DNA of 14,039 bases from JBGSOV01 sp041738935 (GCA_041738935.1 JBGSOV010000003.1:1-14039), one strand, 5' to 3'; shown: positions 1-7,295, counted from the stretch's first letter. Numbers and translations are program-made. Notes: generated from the letters alone by a model not told the origin.

Positions 1-29
1 AGACCCATTCAATTTCTACTTTTGTAGAA
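1..29 (+). CRISPR. Partial type V-A (Cas12a-like) CRISPR repeat, probable terminal repeat
   Basis: The sequence AATTTCTACTTTTGTAGA at 11-28 has the form of a Cas12a crRNA handle: AATT, then the stem TCTAC, the loop TTTT and the stem GTAGA. It is preceded by AGACC and five bases, the same spacing I recall for the Acidaminococcus Cas12a repeat. The handle normally ends in GTAGAT; here the last base is A, a change typical of a degenerate terminal repeat. No second copy occurs in the rest of the window, so the array, if real, lies to the left and is transcribed rightward. The altered end lengthens the hairpin (TTTCTAC/GTAGAAA) and CACTTTTT follows, so it could also serve as a terminator. Confidence 0.55.
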
Positions 30-116
30 ACACTTTTTATCTCGAAGTAGCTATGCAATAAGCAAGAGGAAAATCGATTCTTCTTCCTGCACATTTTCGG
101 GTAGAATACTGTGGAA

Positions 117-1994
117 ATGAAACTCCCCAAGCTTACCGTCGGTGTGGTGCTCTATCATGGCTTGCACTATCTCGAACACTCGATTGCAAGTCTCCTTGCG
201 CAGCAGTACGATGGCGAGCTCGAATTTTTGTTCCGTGACCAATCCCCCGGTCAAGAAGCCAAACAGCATCTGGAAAAGATCATGCCGGAGGTTTTTCCAA
301 AAAAAATAAAAATCGAGACGGGAGACAATCGTGGGCATTCCGGCGGACACAACTGCTTGATGCGACAGATGACTGGTAAATATTATGTCGCAGCGAGCAA
401 TGACATGTTGTACGCACCGGATGCGTTTGCGCTCGTGATCGCCGCACTCGAGCAAAATCCGGAATATGAGGTGGCAACTGCCAAATCGCTGGTATGGGAT
501 TTTGCGAAGAACAAAAAGACGAAAAGGTTTGACTCTGTTGGCGTGGGGCTGACGCGGTCGCAGTATTTTTTTGATATCGGACAAGGCGAAGCCGATTATG
601 GACAATATGACGGAAGAAGGGAGATCTTTGGACCAAGCGGCGCGCTAATGTTTGTGAGTAAGCAAGCGCTCAGCGATATTGCCTATCATATCGACACAAA
701 CGAAGTCGAGTATTATGATGAAGTCCTGCATTACAAAAATGATATTGATTTTGCGTATCGCCTTTTTTGGGCAGGTAAGAAAACCATGCTCGTCCCTGAG
801 GCACATGTCTGGCACGATCGCCAGATGGGCAATGGCGGCACCAGTGCAAATCTTCTTCAGCGTCTCAAACATCGTAAGACAATGCCGCGTTGGGCAAAGA
901 CAAGTTCGTTTTTTGGTCAATTGGTAATATTACAAAAACATGTTTTTGGGCGTGGGCATTCGTTCGCAATCGTTGGAATTGCCTTGGGTCGATTGCTTTT
1001 TCAATTTCTTTTTAGTCTCTTTACCGAACCATATGTGCTGACTGCGCTGTTTCGTTTTACCCGTCAGCAGAACGCGATTCAGCGTAAAAAAATCGCCACT
1101 ATTGCGCAATCTCCGGCAATAGAGCTAGAAAGATTCTTTGGCAATCAAGTCGCTTTTACCGAGCTCAAAAAAGTCACTGCAGCAACAGTCGTGATTTTGG
1201 ATTTTTTCAAAGGCAAAAAAGTAGTCACCAATGTCAAAAGCTTACTCAAACAACAAACTGATTTTGCGCTGCATATTCGCGTGGCAGATAATTCGTGCGA
1301 TTCGCAGAACGCTTCTCTCTTGCTCCCTTTGAGCAAAAATCAGCAAGTTGACGTGGTGATAAATAATGCCAATCTTGGTTATCCCATGGGCAACAATGCC
1401 GGCGCAGCAGAGGCGAGCGGTGAAGTGATTTTTGTCATCAATCCCGATATTGAAGCGCCTGATCCAAAAACCCTACAAAAAATGGCAGATTATCTTTCTG
1501 CAAACTCGGATGTTGCCATTGTCGGACCACGGCAAAAGAACCCTGATGGAAGTTACGAATATACCGCACGCCGATTTCCGGGGATTATTGCTCAAATTGC
1601 TCGACGAACTGCTCTGCGGCAGCTTTCGTACTTTCAAAAGATTATCGAAAAATACGAGAATAAATCGATGAACATGAACAAAACACAAGACGTTGAATGG
1701 CTACAATCTTCGTTTTGGGCGGTGCGCAAAGATTTTTGGGATTATCTTGGCGGTTTTGACGAATACTATTATGTCTTCATGTCAGACGTCGAAATGTGCT
1801 TCCAGGCGTGGAAAATGGATATGCGCGTTGTCTATTTGCCAGATATTGAGGTCGAAGCTGATGGTATTCGCAGTTCTGCTGGCAGTCTGAGCGACTTTTT
1901 CAAAAAACGCTTGGTGCGCGTTCATATGCGCGACGCCATCAAATATCATTGGCGGCATTTATTGCTGCGCCTTCCCCCTGTTAAGGGGGATTGA
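117..1994 (+). CDS. Tandem-domain GT2-family glycosyltransferase
   Basis: About 625 residues with two family-2 (GT-A fold) glycosyltransferase units, likely adding sugars to a lipid-linked or surface glycan at the inner face of the membrane. Unit 1 (residues about 5-250) opens with a typical N-terminal strand (LTVGVVLYHG), has GDNRGHSGGHN, and an acidic SNDM in the DXD position. A hydrophobic stretch at about 285-310 may contact the membrane. Unit 2 (about 355-600) has VADNSCD, NANLGYPMGNNAGA, the DXD-like NPDIE, and GGFDEYYYVFMSDVEMC, the pattern of rhamnosyltransferase-like GT2 enzymes. The ATG at 117 is preferred to the GTG at 111; neither has a Shine-Dalgarno. TAGAAT at 102-107 resembles a -10 box and would give a nearly leaderless message. 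The last codons (about LPPVKGD) lie in the palindromic element that follows. The sugar and acceptor cannot be told. Confidence 0.85.
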   Translation: MKLPKLTVGVVLYHGLHYLEHSIASLLAQQYDGELEFLFRDQSPGQEAKQHLEKIMPEVFPKKIKIETGDNRGHSGGHNCLMRQMTGKYYVAASNDMLYAPDAFALVIAALEQNPEYEVATAKSLVWDFAKNKKTKRFDSVGVGLTRSQYFFDIGQGEADYGQYDGRREIFGPSGALMFVSKQALSDIAYHIDTNEVEYYDEVLHYKNDIDFAYRLFWAGKKTMLVPEAHVWHDRQMGNGGTSANLLQRLKHRKTMPRWAKTSSFFGQLVILQKHVFGRGHSFAIVGIALGRLLFQFLFSLFTEPYVLTALFRFTRQQNAIQRKKIATIAQSPAIELERFFGNQVAFTELKKVTAATVVILDFFKGKKVVTNVKSLLKQQTDFALHIRVADNSCDSQNASLLLPLSKNQQVDVVINNANLGYPMGNNAGAAEASGEVIFVINPDIEAPDPKTLQKMADYLSANSDVAIVGPRQKNPDGSYEYTARRFPGIIAQIARRTALRQLSYFQKIIEKYENKSMNMNKTQDVEWLQSSFWAVRKDFWDYLGGFDEYYYVFMSDVEMCFQAWKMDMRVVYLPDIEVEADGIRSSAGSLSDFFKKRLVRVHMRDAIKYHWRHLLLRLPPVKGD

Positions 1995-2139
1995 GGGGGT
2001 TTGCGATTCCTATACCTCGCCTGAGCTAGGAGCCAGTCCCGAGAAGTCGGGAGGATCCCCGATGGGAGTCGAGGACAGGGCTGGAGGGGGTCGAAAGCAC
2101 AAACAACCCTCCTCAGTCCTCCCTAACTTAGGGAGGAAG
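1971..2139. repeat. G+C-rich palindromic, MITE-like intergenic element
   Basis: The two ends are imperfect inverted copies: 1971-2003 reads CTTCCCCCTG...TTTG, and the complement of 2100-2139 begins CTTCCTCCCT and ends GTTTG. Each end holds its own hairpin: TCCCCCT-GTTA-AGGGGGA at 1973-1990 and TCCTCCCTA-ACT-TAGGGAGGA at 2118-2138. The interior has a further hairpin, TCCCGA-GAAG-TCGGGA, at 2037-2052. The stretch is visibly richer in G and C than its neighbours and contains no transposase. It lies between the convergent glycosyltransferase and yfiH genes, where the hairpins could also end transcription from both sides. Calling it a mobile non-autonomous element is inference; only one copy is visible here. 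Confidence 0.6.
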
Positions 2140-2201
2140 ACCAACCCAGCATTACACCATCACAACCGCATTAATCCTGTCCGTGATTCAGATCGGAAAA
2201 T

Positions 2202-2753
2202 CTACAGCCTCCCGACCACGGTGATATTTTGTTTGGAAATCACCCCATCGCGGCGCCAACTCGCGTAAGTCGGATTCTCGAATGTTGAAATACCACAATA
2301 TTCCGCCTGAGGCACGATTGACTGGATTGCTGGCAAAAATCGGAATATCAGTTTTCCTTCCACTTCTGAAAAAAATTGATTCCCAAATTTGTGCGCGATG
2401 CGCTCATAACATTCATCTTGTTGAATTTCAAACACAGGATAGAGCGGACCGATCCAAATCCGCACTGTATCTTCAAATTCCGCGAGCATGTTTTCGATAA
2501 TCCCATCGACCAAGCCGCGCCAGCCCGCATGCACAATGCCAAATTGCTTTTTACCGATAAAAACAATCGGGGCGCAATCCGCTGTTTTTACACCGAGGAT
2601 GAAATTATGATTGTCTGTAATAAGTCCGTCTGTATTCGACAAATCTTCCTTGCCAGTAACAATACGAACGATGTTGGTAGAATGAGTTTGCTGACCAAAA
2701 ATAATATTTTTCGGTATTGCCTCATGTGGTCGAAAACTTTTGACGAGAATCAT
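2202..2753 (-). CDS. yfiH: YfiH/PgeF (DUF152, laccase-domain) family protein, short form
   Basis: A 183-residue member of the YfiH/YlmD/LACC1 family. These are zinc-dependent enzymes once called polyphenol oxidases, now known as purine nucleoside phosphorylase/adenosine deaminase or as editors of mis-built peptidoglycan precursors (PgeF). The three metal ligands are visible: His24 in QQTHS, Cys60 in TADC and His75 in VHAGWRG. DGLIT, IGP and the C-terminal SWRRDG also fit. The protein is about 60 residues shorter than usual; the N-terminal strands with the TxRxGGVS-type motif are missing, and I see no in-frame upstream extension. The nagB-like gene ends 26 bases upstream, so the two are probably cotranscribed. 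The ATG is preceded by TAATTAAAAC, without a Shine-Dalgarno. Confidence 0.88.
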   Translation of the reverse strand: MILVKSFRPHEAIPKNIIFGQQTHSTNIVRIVTGKEDLSNTDGLITDNHNFILGVKTADCAPIVFIGKKQFGIVHAGWRGLVDGIIENMLAEFEDTVRIWIGPLYPVFEIQQDECYERIAHKFGNQFFSEVEGKLIFRFLPAIQSIVPQAEYCGISTFENPTYASWRRDGVISKQNITVVGRL

Positions 2754-2779
2754 GTTTTAATTAAGAGGAAAAAAAGGAA

Positions 2780-3514
2780 TTACGATAAAACATCTTCCGT
2801 AATAAAAATCTCGACTCGCTCACGCACACTCGGATGGAAAATGATGGAGAGCGGAAACTCGGCATTGAAGTTTGAATATGACAAAAGTTGCTCTGTCAAT
2901 TGGCGCTTGTGCGCACCGCTGATAATGATAAGAATATTTTTTGCCGCCAATACTTGCTGATGACTAAGTGACATGCCATATCTTCCGAATCTTGCATCCG
3001 CGAATGACATACTTGTACTTTTTGTGTGAGATTCTCGATATTCGGGTGTCAGGTCTGCAATGTGCCAACCTGCATTTTCCGGCGTACCCGGCATGATGTT
3101 GGCATAGTTTCCTCCAACTCCCAGAGCCAAGATAAGCAAGTCGATTTCGACTTCAAATTCTTCGATTTTTTGTACATCGGGCTTTACAATCGGAATCGAT
3201 TTATCGGTCGACTCACGTAACGGTGTAAGGAAATTTCTGTAAGCAAAACCTTCATAACTTGCCAAATCATCGAGTTGAACATATGAAAATGGCGGGGTTT
3301 CGCCTTGTAGCATTTCGTCCATCAATACGAATCGGACTTTGTTCCAGTTCACGAATTCTTCGGCATTCACAATAATCCATTGATAAATCGGCAGTGGGGT
3401 GCTCGACAAAGGACTTGCCACATGAAAATAGCCTTTTTCGGTATACTCGTTTTGTAAGTATTTCCATATGGTTCCGACCGGCTCAGCGAGCGATTGCACA
3501 GTATGAATTTTCAT
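2780..3514 (-). CDS. NagB/6-phosphogluconolactonase-like protein with altered active site
   Basis: 244 residues with the fold signature of the glucosamine-6-phosphate deaminase/6-phosphogluconolactonase family. MDE at residues 65-67 matches the conserved NMDE-type motif. LALGVGGNYANIMPGT at about 129-144 sits where the family has the active-site loop. SLSHQQVLAAKNILIIISG followed by AHK (about 182-203) matches the ALT...GxxK phosphate-binding region, and SIIFHPSV the end of the fold. The loop lacks the DGH motif (GVGNDGH in NagB, GxGxDGHTAS in phosphogluconolactonase) and appears about two residues shorter, so the ring-opening His and Asp are absent. It may be a divergent isomerase or a non-catalytic sugar-phosphate binder. 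The start lies 14 bases beyond the ftsZ terminator, and yfiH follows 26 bases downstream. Confidence 0.7.
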   Translation of the reverse strand: MKIHTVQSLAEPVGTIWKYLQNEYTEKGYFHVASPLSSTPLPIYQWIIVNAEEFVNWNKVRFVLMDEMLQGETPPFSYVQLDDLASYEGFAYRNFLTPLRESTDKSIPIVKPDVQKIEEFEVEIDLLILALGVGGNYANIMPGTPENAGWHIADLTPEYRESHTKSTSMSFADARFGRYGMSLSHQQVLAAKNILIIISGAHKRQLTEQLLSYSNFNAEFPLSIIFHPSVRERVEIFITEDVLS

Positions 3515-3527
3515 ATCTCGACTTTAT

Positions 3528-3558
3528 CAAAAAAAGAGCACAAAATCTTGTACTCTTT
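3528..3558 (-). terminator. Intrinsic terminator after ftsZ
   Basis: On the minus strand an 11-bp stem (AAAGAGTACAA / TTGTGCTCTTT, one G-T pair) with the loop GATT is followed directly by a T run. It lies about 40 bases past the ftsZ stop and just before the nagB-like start, so it should separate the division operon from the two downstream genes, unless read-through supplies them. Confidence 0.8.
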
Positions 3559-3595
3559 TATTTCTTACGACTTATTCCTTATAGTTTGTAGCTTT

Positions 3596-4789
3596 TTACT
3601 GACTCTTGTTAAGTGATTTGCGCATAAATGCTGGTACTTCGAGATCATCATGCTGTGGGTTGCTCGAGTGGCTTCCTCCGGAAGATGATTGGTTATCGCC
3701 GTTCAAAAATCCTCCGCCTTGACCCAAACGACGGAAAGAAGGTGCTTCGCGCGGAGTTTCGGATGCTTTCTTTTCGAAACCGGTCGCAATCACGGTGACC
3801 TTGATTTCTCCAGTGAAAGCTTCGTTGACAACTGCTCCAAAGATGATATTCGCTTGTGGATCAGCGGCTTCGGTGATGATGCGTGCGGCTTCATCGACTT
3901 CGAACATCGACAAGTCGTGTCCGCCGGTAATATTAAAGAGGATTCCTTTCGCGCCATCAATTGACATCTCGAGCAGGGGCGAATCGATTGCACGACGAGC
4001 AGCTTCGCTGGCGCGGTTTTCGCCGCTGCCAAAACCGATTCCCATCAAGGCCGAACCAGCATTTTGCATTATTGATTTAACGTCGGCAAAGTCAACGTTG
4101 ATAAGACCGTGTGTCACGATTAAGTCCGAAATGCCTTGAATACCTTGGCGCAAGACATCATCAACAATTGTAAAGGCGTCGATGAGAGGGGTCTTTTTAT
4201 CAATGATTGTAAGAATCTTGTCGTTTGGAATTGTGATAAGTGTATCGACTTTTTCTTCGAGTTCTTTCAGTCCATCAAGTCCTTTGGTTGTACGCTGAAC
4301 GCCTTCAAACGAAAACGGCTTGGTAACGATTCCGACTGTCAAAATTCCCATCTCGCGAGCAAGATCGGCAACAACTGGTGCAGCACCGGTTCCTGTTCCA
4401 CCACCGAGTCCGCAGGTAATAAAGACCATGTCCGAGCCTTCGATAAAATCACGGATTTCTTCGATGGATTCTTCAGCAGCTTTTCTCCCAATTTCTGGCT
4501 GCGAGCCAGCACCGAGACCTTTGGTTGTTCCTTTTCCGATATTAATCTTTTTTGGCGCCAAACTGTGAAAGAGTGCTTGGGCATCGGTATTGAGCTGAAT
4601 ATATTCGACACCTTCGATATGAGACTGAATCATGCGATTGACAGCATTGTTACCACCTCCGCCAATTCCGATGACACGGATGACAGCATTTGGCGAAAGA
4701 TCTGGTTTGACCTCGTGTCCAGTAGCAGTATGTTGGGTACGGCTTTGACTACCTCCAGAAAAAATCGATTTCAAAGTTGAATCGGACAT
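3596..4789 (-). CDS. ftsZ: Cell division protein FtsZ
   Basis: 397 residues; the tubulin-like GTPase that polymerises into the Z ring at mid-cell. The nucleotide-binding core starts at NAVIRVIGIGGGGNNAVNRM (about 34-53). The tubulin signature GGGTGTG is at 129-135, and the T7 catalytic loop NVDFAD at 231-236 supplies acidic residues to the neighbouring subunit. The second domain runs to about residue 338 (VTVIATGF). A Ser/Gly/Gln-rich linker of about 45 residues leads to the C-terminal peptide LEVPAFMRK (383-391), the FtsA-binding tail. The N-terminal extension of about 33 residues is longer than in E. coli. It is the last gene of ftsA-DHPS-like-ftsZ, with 22 bases before it. There is no Shine-Dalgarno; the start is preceded by TTAATTTCAC. 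Confidence 0.98.
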   Translation of the reverse strand: MSDSTLKSIFSGGSQSRTQHTATGHEVKPDLSPNAVIRVIGIGGGGNNAVNRMIQSHIEGVEYIQLNTDAQALFHSLAPKKINIGKGTTKGLGAGSQPEIGRKAAEESIEEIRDFIEGSDMVFITCGLGGGTGTGAAPVVADLAREMGILTVGIVTKPFSFEGVQRTTKGLDGLKELEEKVDTLITIPNDKILTIIDKKTPLIDAFTIVDDVLRQGIQGISDLIVTHGLINVDFADVKSIMQNAGSALMGIGFGSGENRASEAARRAIDSPLLEMSIDGAKGILFNITGGHDLSMFEVDEAARIITEAADPQANIIFGAVVNEAFTGEIKVTVIATGFEKKASETPREAPSFRRLGQGGGFLNGDNQSSSGGSHSSNPQHDDLEVPAFMRKSLNKSQ

Positions 4790-4811
4790 GTGAAATTAAA
4801 AAAGAGAAAAA

Positions 4812-5159
4812 TCAAAACAAAAGGGTTTCGAGGTCAGTAGCAATCTGCGGTAAGTTACCAATCTGCTGTGCTCTGATGCGCTCGATCAGACGTCGCATAG
4901 ATTTTTTGGTACCGGCGAGCAAAACAGTCGTCGTAGGAATCGAACAAGAAATAGCATGGCGATTGACGGCGGCCTCCCCTCCTAATACCAGCATTTCTTG
5001 TTTGATGATATTCGCCTCCACATTGCGGACTTCGGGGATTTCGACAATCACAAATTCAAACTTTTCGAGCATCATATCAACCGCTCGTGAATCAACATCG
5101 ATTTCGGTAAATTTTGTCTTGATATCCGCCTGTGATGAAAAGGTGAGTGTTTTTATCAT
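4812..5159 (-). CDS. Small protein related to the non-barrel domain of archaeal-type dihydropteroate synthase
   Basis: 115 residues, not a standard division protein. The second half has the motif KQEMLVLGGEAAV (53-65), then TTTVLLAGT (about 77-84), RRLIERI and QIGNLPQIATDL. This matches, from memory, a segment of archaeal and clostridial dihydropteroate synthases of the form KQE-LxLGGxxAVxR...LLxGT...L..kL..QPFGL. The pterin-binding TIM barrel itself is absent, so synthase activity is not expected. The ATG overlaps the ftsA stop as ATGA, which implies translational coupling, and ftsZ follows after 22 bases. The position suggests coexpression with, and perhaps a role in, division. That role is inference; the family resemblance is moderately sure. 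Confidence 0.65.
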   Translation of the reverse strand: MIKTLTFSSQADIKTKFTEIDVDSRAVDMMLEKFEFVIVEIPEVRNVEANIIKQEMLVLGGEAAVNRHAISCSIPTTTVLLAGTKKSMRRLIERIRAQQIGNLPQIATDLETLLF

Positions 5160-6382
5160 GGGAGGAGTTTTTTAAAGAGTCCACCAATCGATGAAAAAGC
5201 TTTTCCGATATTCGGCATCCGTAAACCATAGCGAACGGAATCGTGTTTGCTTCCCCAAATGGCGAGTCCGGTAGCGGTAGCAAAGCCGGGGTCATCGATT
5301 TTGTCAACAACTCCAGAAACATTTTGAGGAAAACCAATTTGTACTGGTAAGCCCAATACTTCGCGTCCAATATCGAGTGCTCCGGACATTTTGACAGCGG
5401 CGCCAGTCAATATGGCTCCCGCAGGGAGCATGCCATCACGATTAATCGAGCGGAGCTCTTCTTTGGCAAGAGCAAAAATTTCGTAATAGCGAGCTTGAAT
5501 TATTTCGGCAAGATGTTTCTTGCTGACTTTTTGAGTGTCAATCTTTGAGAGAAGCGACAAGTCAATGGTTTCGGTGTCACGGACTTCATCTGGCATAGTC
5601 GTGCCGTACTCGATTTTGATCTTTTCGGCAGTATCGATAGAAGTTCGTAATCCGATAGCGATATCGTTAGTCACGCTTGCTCCTCCGACGGGAATTACAG
5701 CCGAATGCAAAATTGATCCTTCTTCGAACACAACGATATTCGTGCAATCTGCTCCAACATCAATGAGCACGACGCCCAGTTCGCGTTGGCGACGACTGAG
5801 GACTGCTTCGCTTGCCGCCAAAAAAGACGGCACCATATCGTCAATATCGACACCAGCTTGTTGCACCGTGCGCTCGATATTTTCAACGATTTGCTTTTGA
5901 CCTGAAATAATATGAGCATCGATTTCGAGTCGAATCCCTGCCAAGCCAATTGGATTTTTAATACCTTTTTGGTCGTCGACGGCGAAGTCGCGTGGAATAG
6001 TCCGTAAACGATAGCGATTTTGTGGAAGCGAGACTGCTTCTGCCGCCTCGAGTGCGCGCTCGACATCATCATCTGTGATTTGTTTGCCTCCGATAGCGAT
6101 AACACCGCGTGAAGCGGTAAAATGCACGTGTGTGCCACCTACGCCAACAAACACATGACTAATTGGTACACCACTCATTCGCTCGGCGTTTTCGAGACTA
6201 CTCGAAATGTTGGCTGTCAGCTCTTCGGCATCAACAACGACACCTTTACGGAGTCCTAATGAAGGCGCAATACCGACGCCAATAATATGTGGCTCCTTTT
6301 TATCTGGCTCAAGGATGGCAACGATTGTACGGATCTTTTGGTTTCCAATATCGACACCGGTAATGATTTTTTCTCGAGCCAT
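5156..6382 (-). CDS. ftsA: Cell division protein FtsA
   Basis: 408 residues; an actin-fold ATPase that anchors FtsZ to the membrane and recruits later division proteins. Phosphate-1 motif GVDIGNQKIRT is at 9-19. The FtsA-specific 1C (SHS2-like) domain follows at about 84-160. Phosphate-2 motif LIDVGADCTNIVVF is at 206-219, and the adenosine motif AGAILTGAAVKMSG at 321-334. The C-terminus, GLFKKLLP, is a short amphipathic membrane-targeting segment. It is the first gene of the operon and overlaps the next by four bases. The ATG is preceded by TTCAA plus four bases and has no Shine-Dalgarno. It is transcribed away from recX, with a 353-base region between. Confidence 0.97.
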   Translation of the reverse strand: MAREKIITGVDIGNQKIRTIVAILEPDKKEPHIIGVGIAPSLGLRKGVVVDAEELTANISSSLENAERMSGVPISHVFVGVGGTHVHFTASRGVIAIGGKQITDDDVERALEAAEAVSLPQNRYRLRTIPRDFAVDDQKGIKNPIGLAGIRLEIDAHIISGQKQIVENIERTVQQAGVDIDDMVPSFLAASEAVLSRRQRELGVVLIDVGADCTNIVVFEEGSILHSAVIPVGGASVTNDIAIGLRTSIDTAEKIKIEYGTTMPDEVRDTETIDLSLLSKIDTQKVSKKHLAEIIQARYYEIFALAKEELRSINRDGMLPAGAILTGAAVKMSGALDIGREVLGLPVQIGFPQNVSGVVDKIDDPGFATATGLAIWGSKHDSVRYGLRMPNIGKAFSSIGGLFKKLLP

Positions 6383-6465
6383 AGTTTTGAATAAAAAAGA
6401 TATTCAGAGGAGAAATGGGTAAGAAACAATTCCTCGTTCCTGACCGATTTGGAGAACCATTGGGT

Positions 6466-6495
6466 ATTCTAAATAAAGCAATGCACATGGCGCAA
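6466..6495 (-). promoter_or_regulatory. Candidate ftsA operon promoter
   Basis: On the minus strand, TTGCGC (6490-6495) and TAGAAT (6466-6471) are separated by 18 bases. The -10 matches the sigma-70 consensus at 5 of 6 positions, the -35 at 3 to 4. It would give a leader of about 75 bases before ftsA. Weak support; other A+T-rich boxes exist nearby. Confidence 0.3.
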
Positions 6496-6650
6496 ACATT
6501 TTCTTTGATTTCAACTTGCTTTTTGTCACATTGAATCAAAAATATATTCATTTATCATATATTAAGAAAGCCAAAAAGTAGATCCGCTCAGGTATAAAAA
6601 AATGTGTTCAAAGAATCTGATTCCAGCTGTTCATTTTTTTTATACATATT

Positions 6651-6680
6651 TTGGCTCTATGAAGACAAAATTTGTACAAT
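6651..6680 (+). promoter_or_regulatory. Candidate recX promoter
   Basis: TTGGCT (6651-6656) and TACAAT (6675-6680) with an 18-base spacer. The same -10 hexamer, TACAAT, appears in the candidate promoter at 11196-11201. A start near 6687 would make the upstream GTG at 6604 untranscribed and supports the ATG at 6736 for recX. Confidence 0.45.
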
Positions 6681-6735
6681 ATCTGTCTCTCTTTTTACTC
6701 AATGTTTTCTCTTTTTAGCTCTTGTCGAACTGCGA

Positions 6736-7227
6736 ATGGCTAGTCATAATATGTCAGCAATGAACGAAGTAATTCTTTCGACGGCAATGCAGATATTGGG
6801 TGTACGCGATCACTCCTCGGATGAGATACGCGTAAAACTCATCAAAAAATTTCCCGATCACGAAACCGAAATCACGCAAATCATTACTCGCCTCCAAGAA
6901 CACAAGTTACTTGATGATGCACGCTTTGCTGCGGAATACCTCCATTATGTCGAACACACAAGCCCCAAGGGCATTTTATTGCTGCGACAAAAACTTCGTC
7001 AAAAAGGTGTTACAGAAGATGTGATTGACGAAGCACTTACTGCCATTCAGCCGACGCAACAAGCACTGGCAAGTAGTTTAGTAGAACGCAAGCTCCGTAC
7101 CCTTTCCTCTCAACTGCCCCGCATCAAGAAAAAAGAAAAGTTGTATCGTTTTCTTACGAGCAAAGGATTCGCCTTTGATGTGGTACGACAAGCTGTAGAG
7201 GAGACCATTTCAGCAGAATTGGAATAA
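6736..7227 (+). CDS. recX: RecX regulatory protein
   Basis: 163 residues; RecX binds RecA filaments and limits recombination and SOS activity. It is nearly all helical with the usual three-helix repeats: AMQILGVRDHSSDEIRVKL at the start, LLDDARFAAEYLHY in the middle, then GILLLRQKLRQKGV with VIDEAL, and a final unit ending KLYRFLTSKGFAFDVVRQAVEE, the GF..dvI.. pattern of the family. The frame is open back to 6604, but those residues are hydrophobic and unlike RecX. The ATG at 6736 follows the candidate promoter; 6751 and 6760 are alternatives. There is no recA in view and no visible LexA-type operator. It is convergent with the tRNA gene downstream. A G+C-rich GTCGGCCGC followed by seven T at about 7235-7250 may help end transcription. 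Confidence 0.9.
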   Translation: MASHNMSAMNEVILSTAMQILGVRDHSSDEIRVKLIKKFPDHETEITQIITRLQEHKLLDDARFAAEYLHYVEHTSPKGILLLRQKLRQKGVTEDVIDEALTAIQPTQQALASSLVERKLRTLSSQLPRIKKKEKLYRFLTSKGFAFDVVRQAVEETISAELE

Positions 7228-7295
7228 TATTTTGTCGGCCGCTTTTTTTGAATCTTACCACGAAGAAGGCAACGAAATTTTAGTCTGTAGACAAA

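Larger units (their letters stand above)
6383..6735. other. Divergent intergenic region between ftsA and recX
   Basis: 353 bases, A+T-rich, with no convincing gene. It holds the candidate promoters for ftsA (minus strand, 6466-6495) and recX (plus strand, 6651-6680). The recX frame stays open upstream to a GTG at 6604, but the extra 44 residues do not resemble RecX. A 39-codon plus-strand frame at 6415-6534 begins two bases after GAGGAG; it is discussed with the rejected items. No riboswitch-like structure was recognised. Confidence 0.6.

Noticed and set aside
2062..2268. 68-residue plus-strand frame
   Set aside because: It runs through the palindromic element and into the 3' end of yfiH; its composition reflects the repeat.
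2376..2960. 194-residue plus-strand frame
   Set aside because: It lies antisense across two well-supported genes and their spacer and shows no protein-family motif.
4136..4780. 214-residue plus-strand frame
   Set aside because: It is fully antisense to ftsZ; the open frame follows from ftsZ codon use.
5156..5159. Possible reassignment of UGA (Gly) as in Gracilibacteria or Absconditabacteria
   Set aside because: TGA ends ftsA, secE and the glycosyltransferase at the expected protein lengths, so the standard meaning holds.
6415..6534. 39-codon plus-strand frame behind GAGGAG, upstream of ftsA and antisense to its leader
   Set aside because: The Shine-Dalgarno-like box is only two bases from the ATG, other genes here do not use such boxes, and no promoter or family likeness is visible.
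6604..6735. 44-residue N-terminal extension of RecX
   Set aside because: It is hydrophobic, unlike RecX, and mostly upstream of or within the candidate promoter.
7232..7250. G+C-rich GTCGGCCGC with T7 after recX as an intrinsic terminator
   Set aside because: The self-complementary core leaves no loop and no longer stem was found, so it is not listed as a firm terminator.
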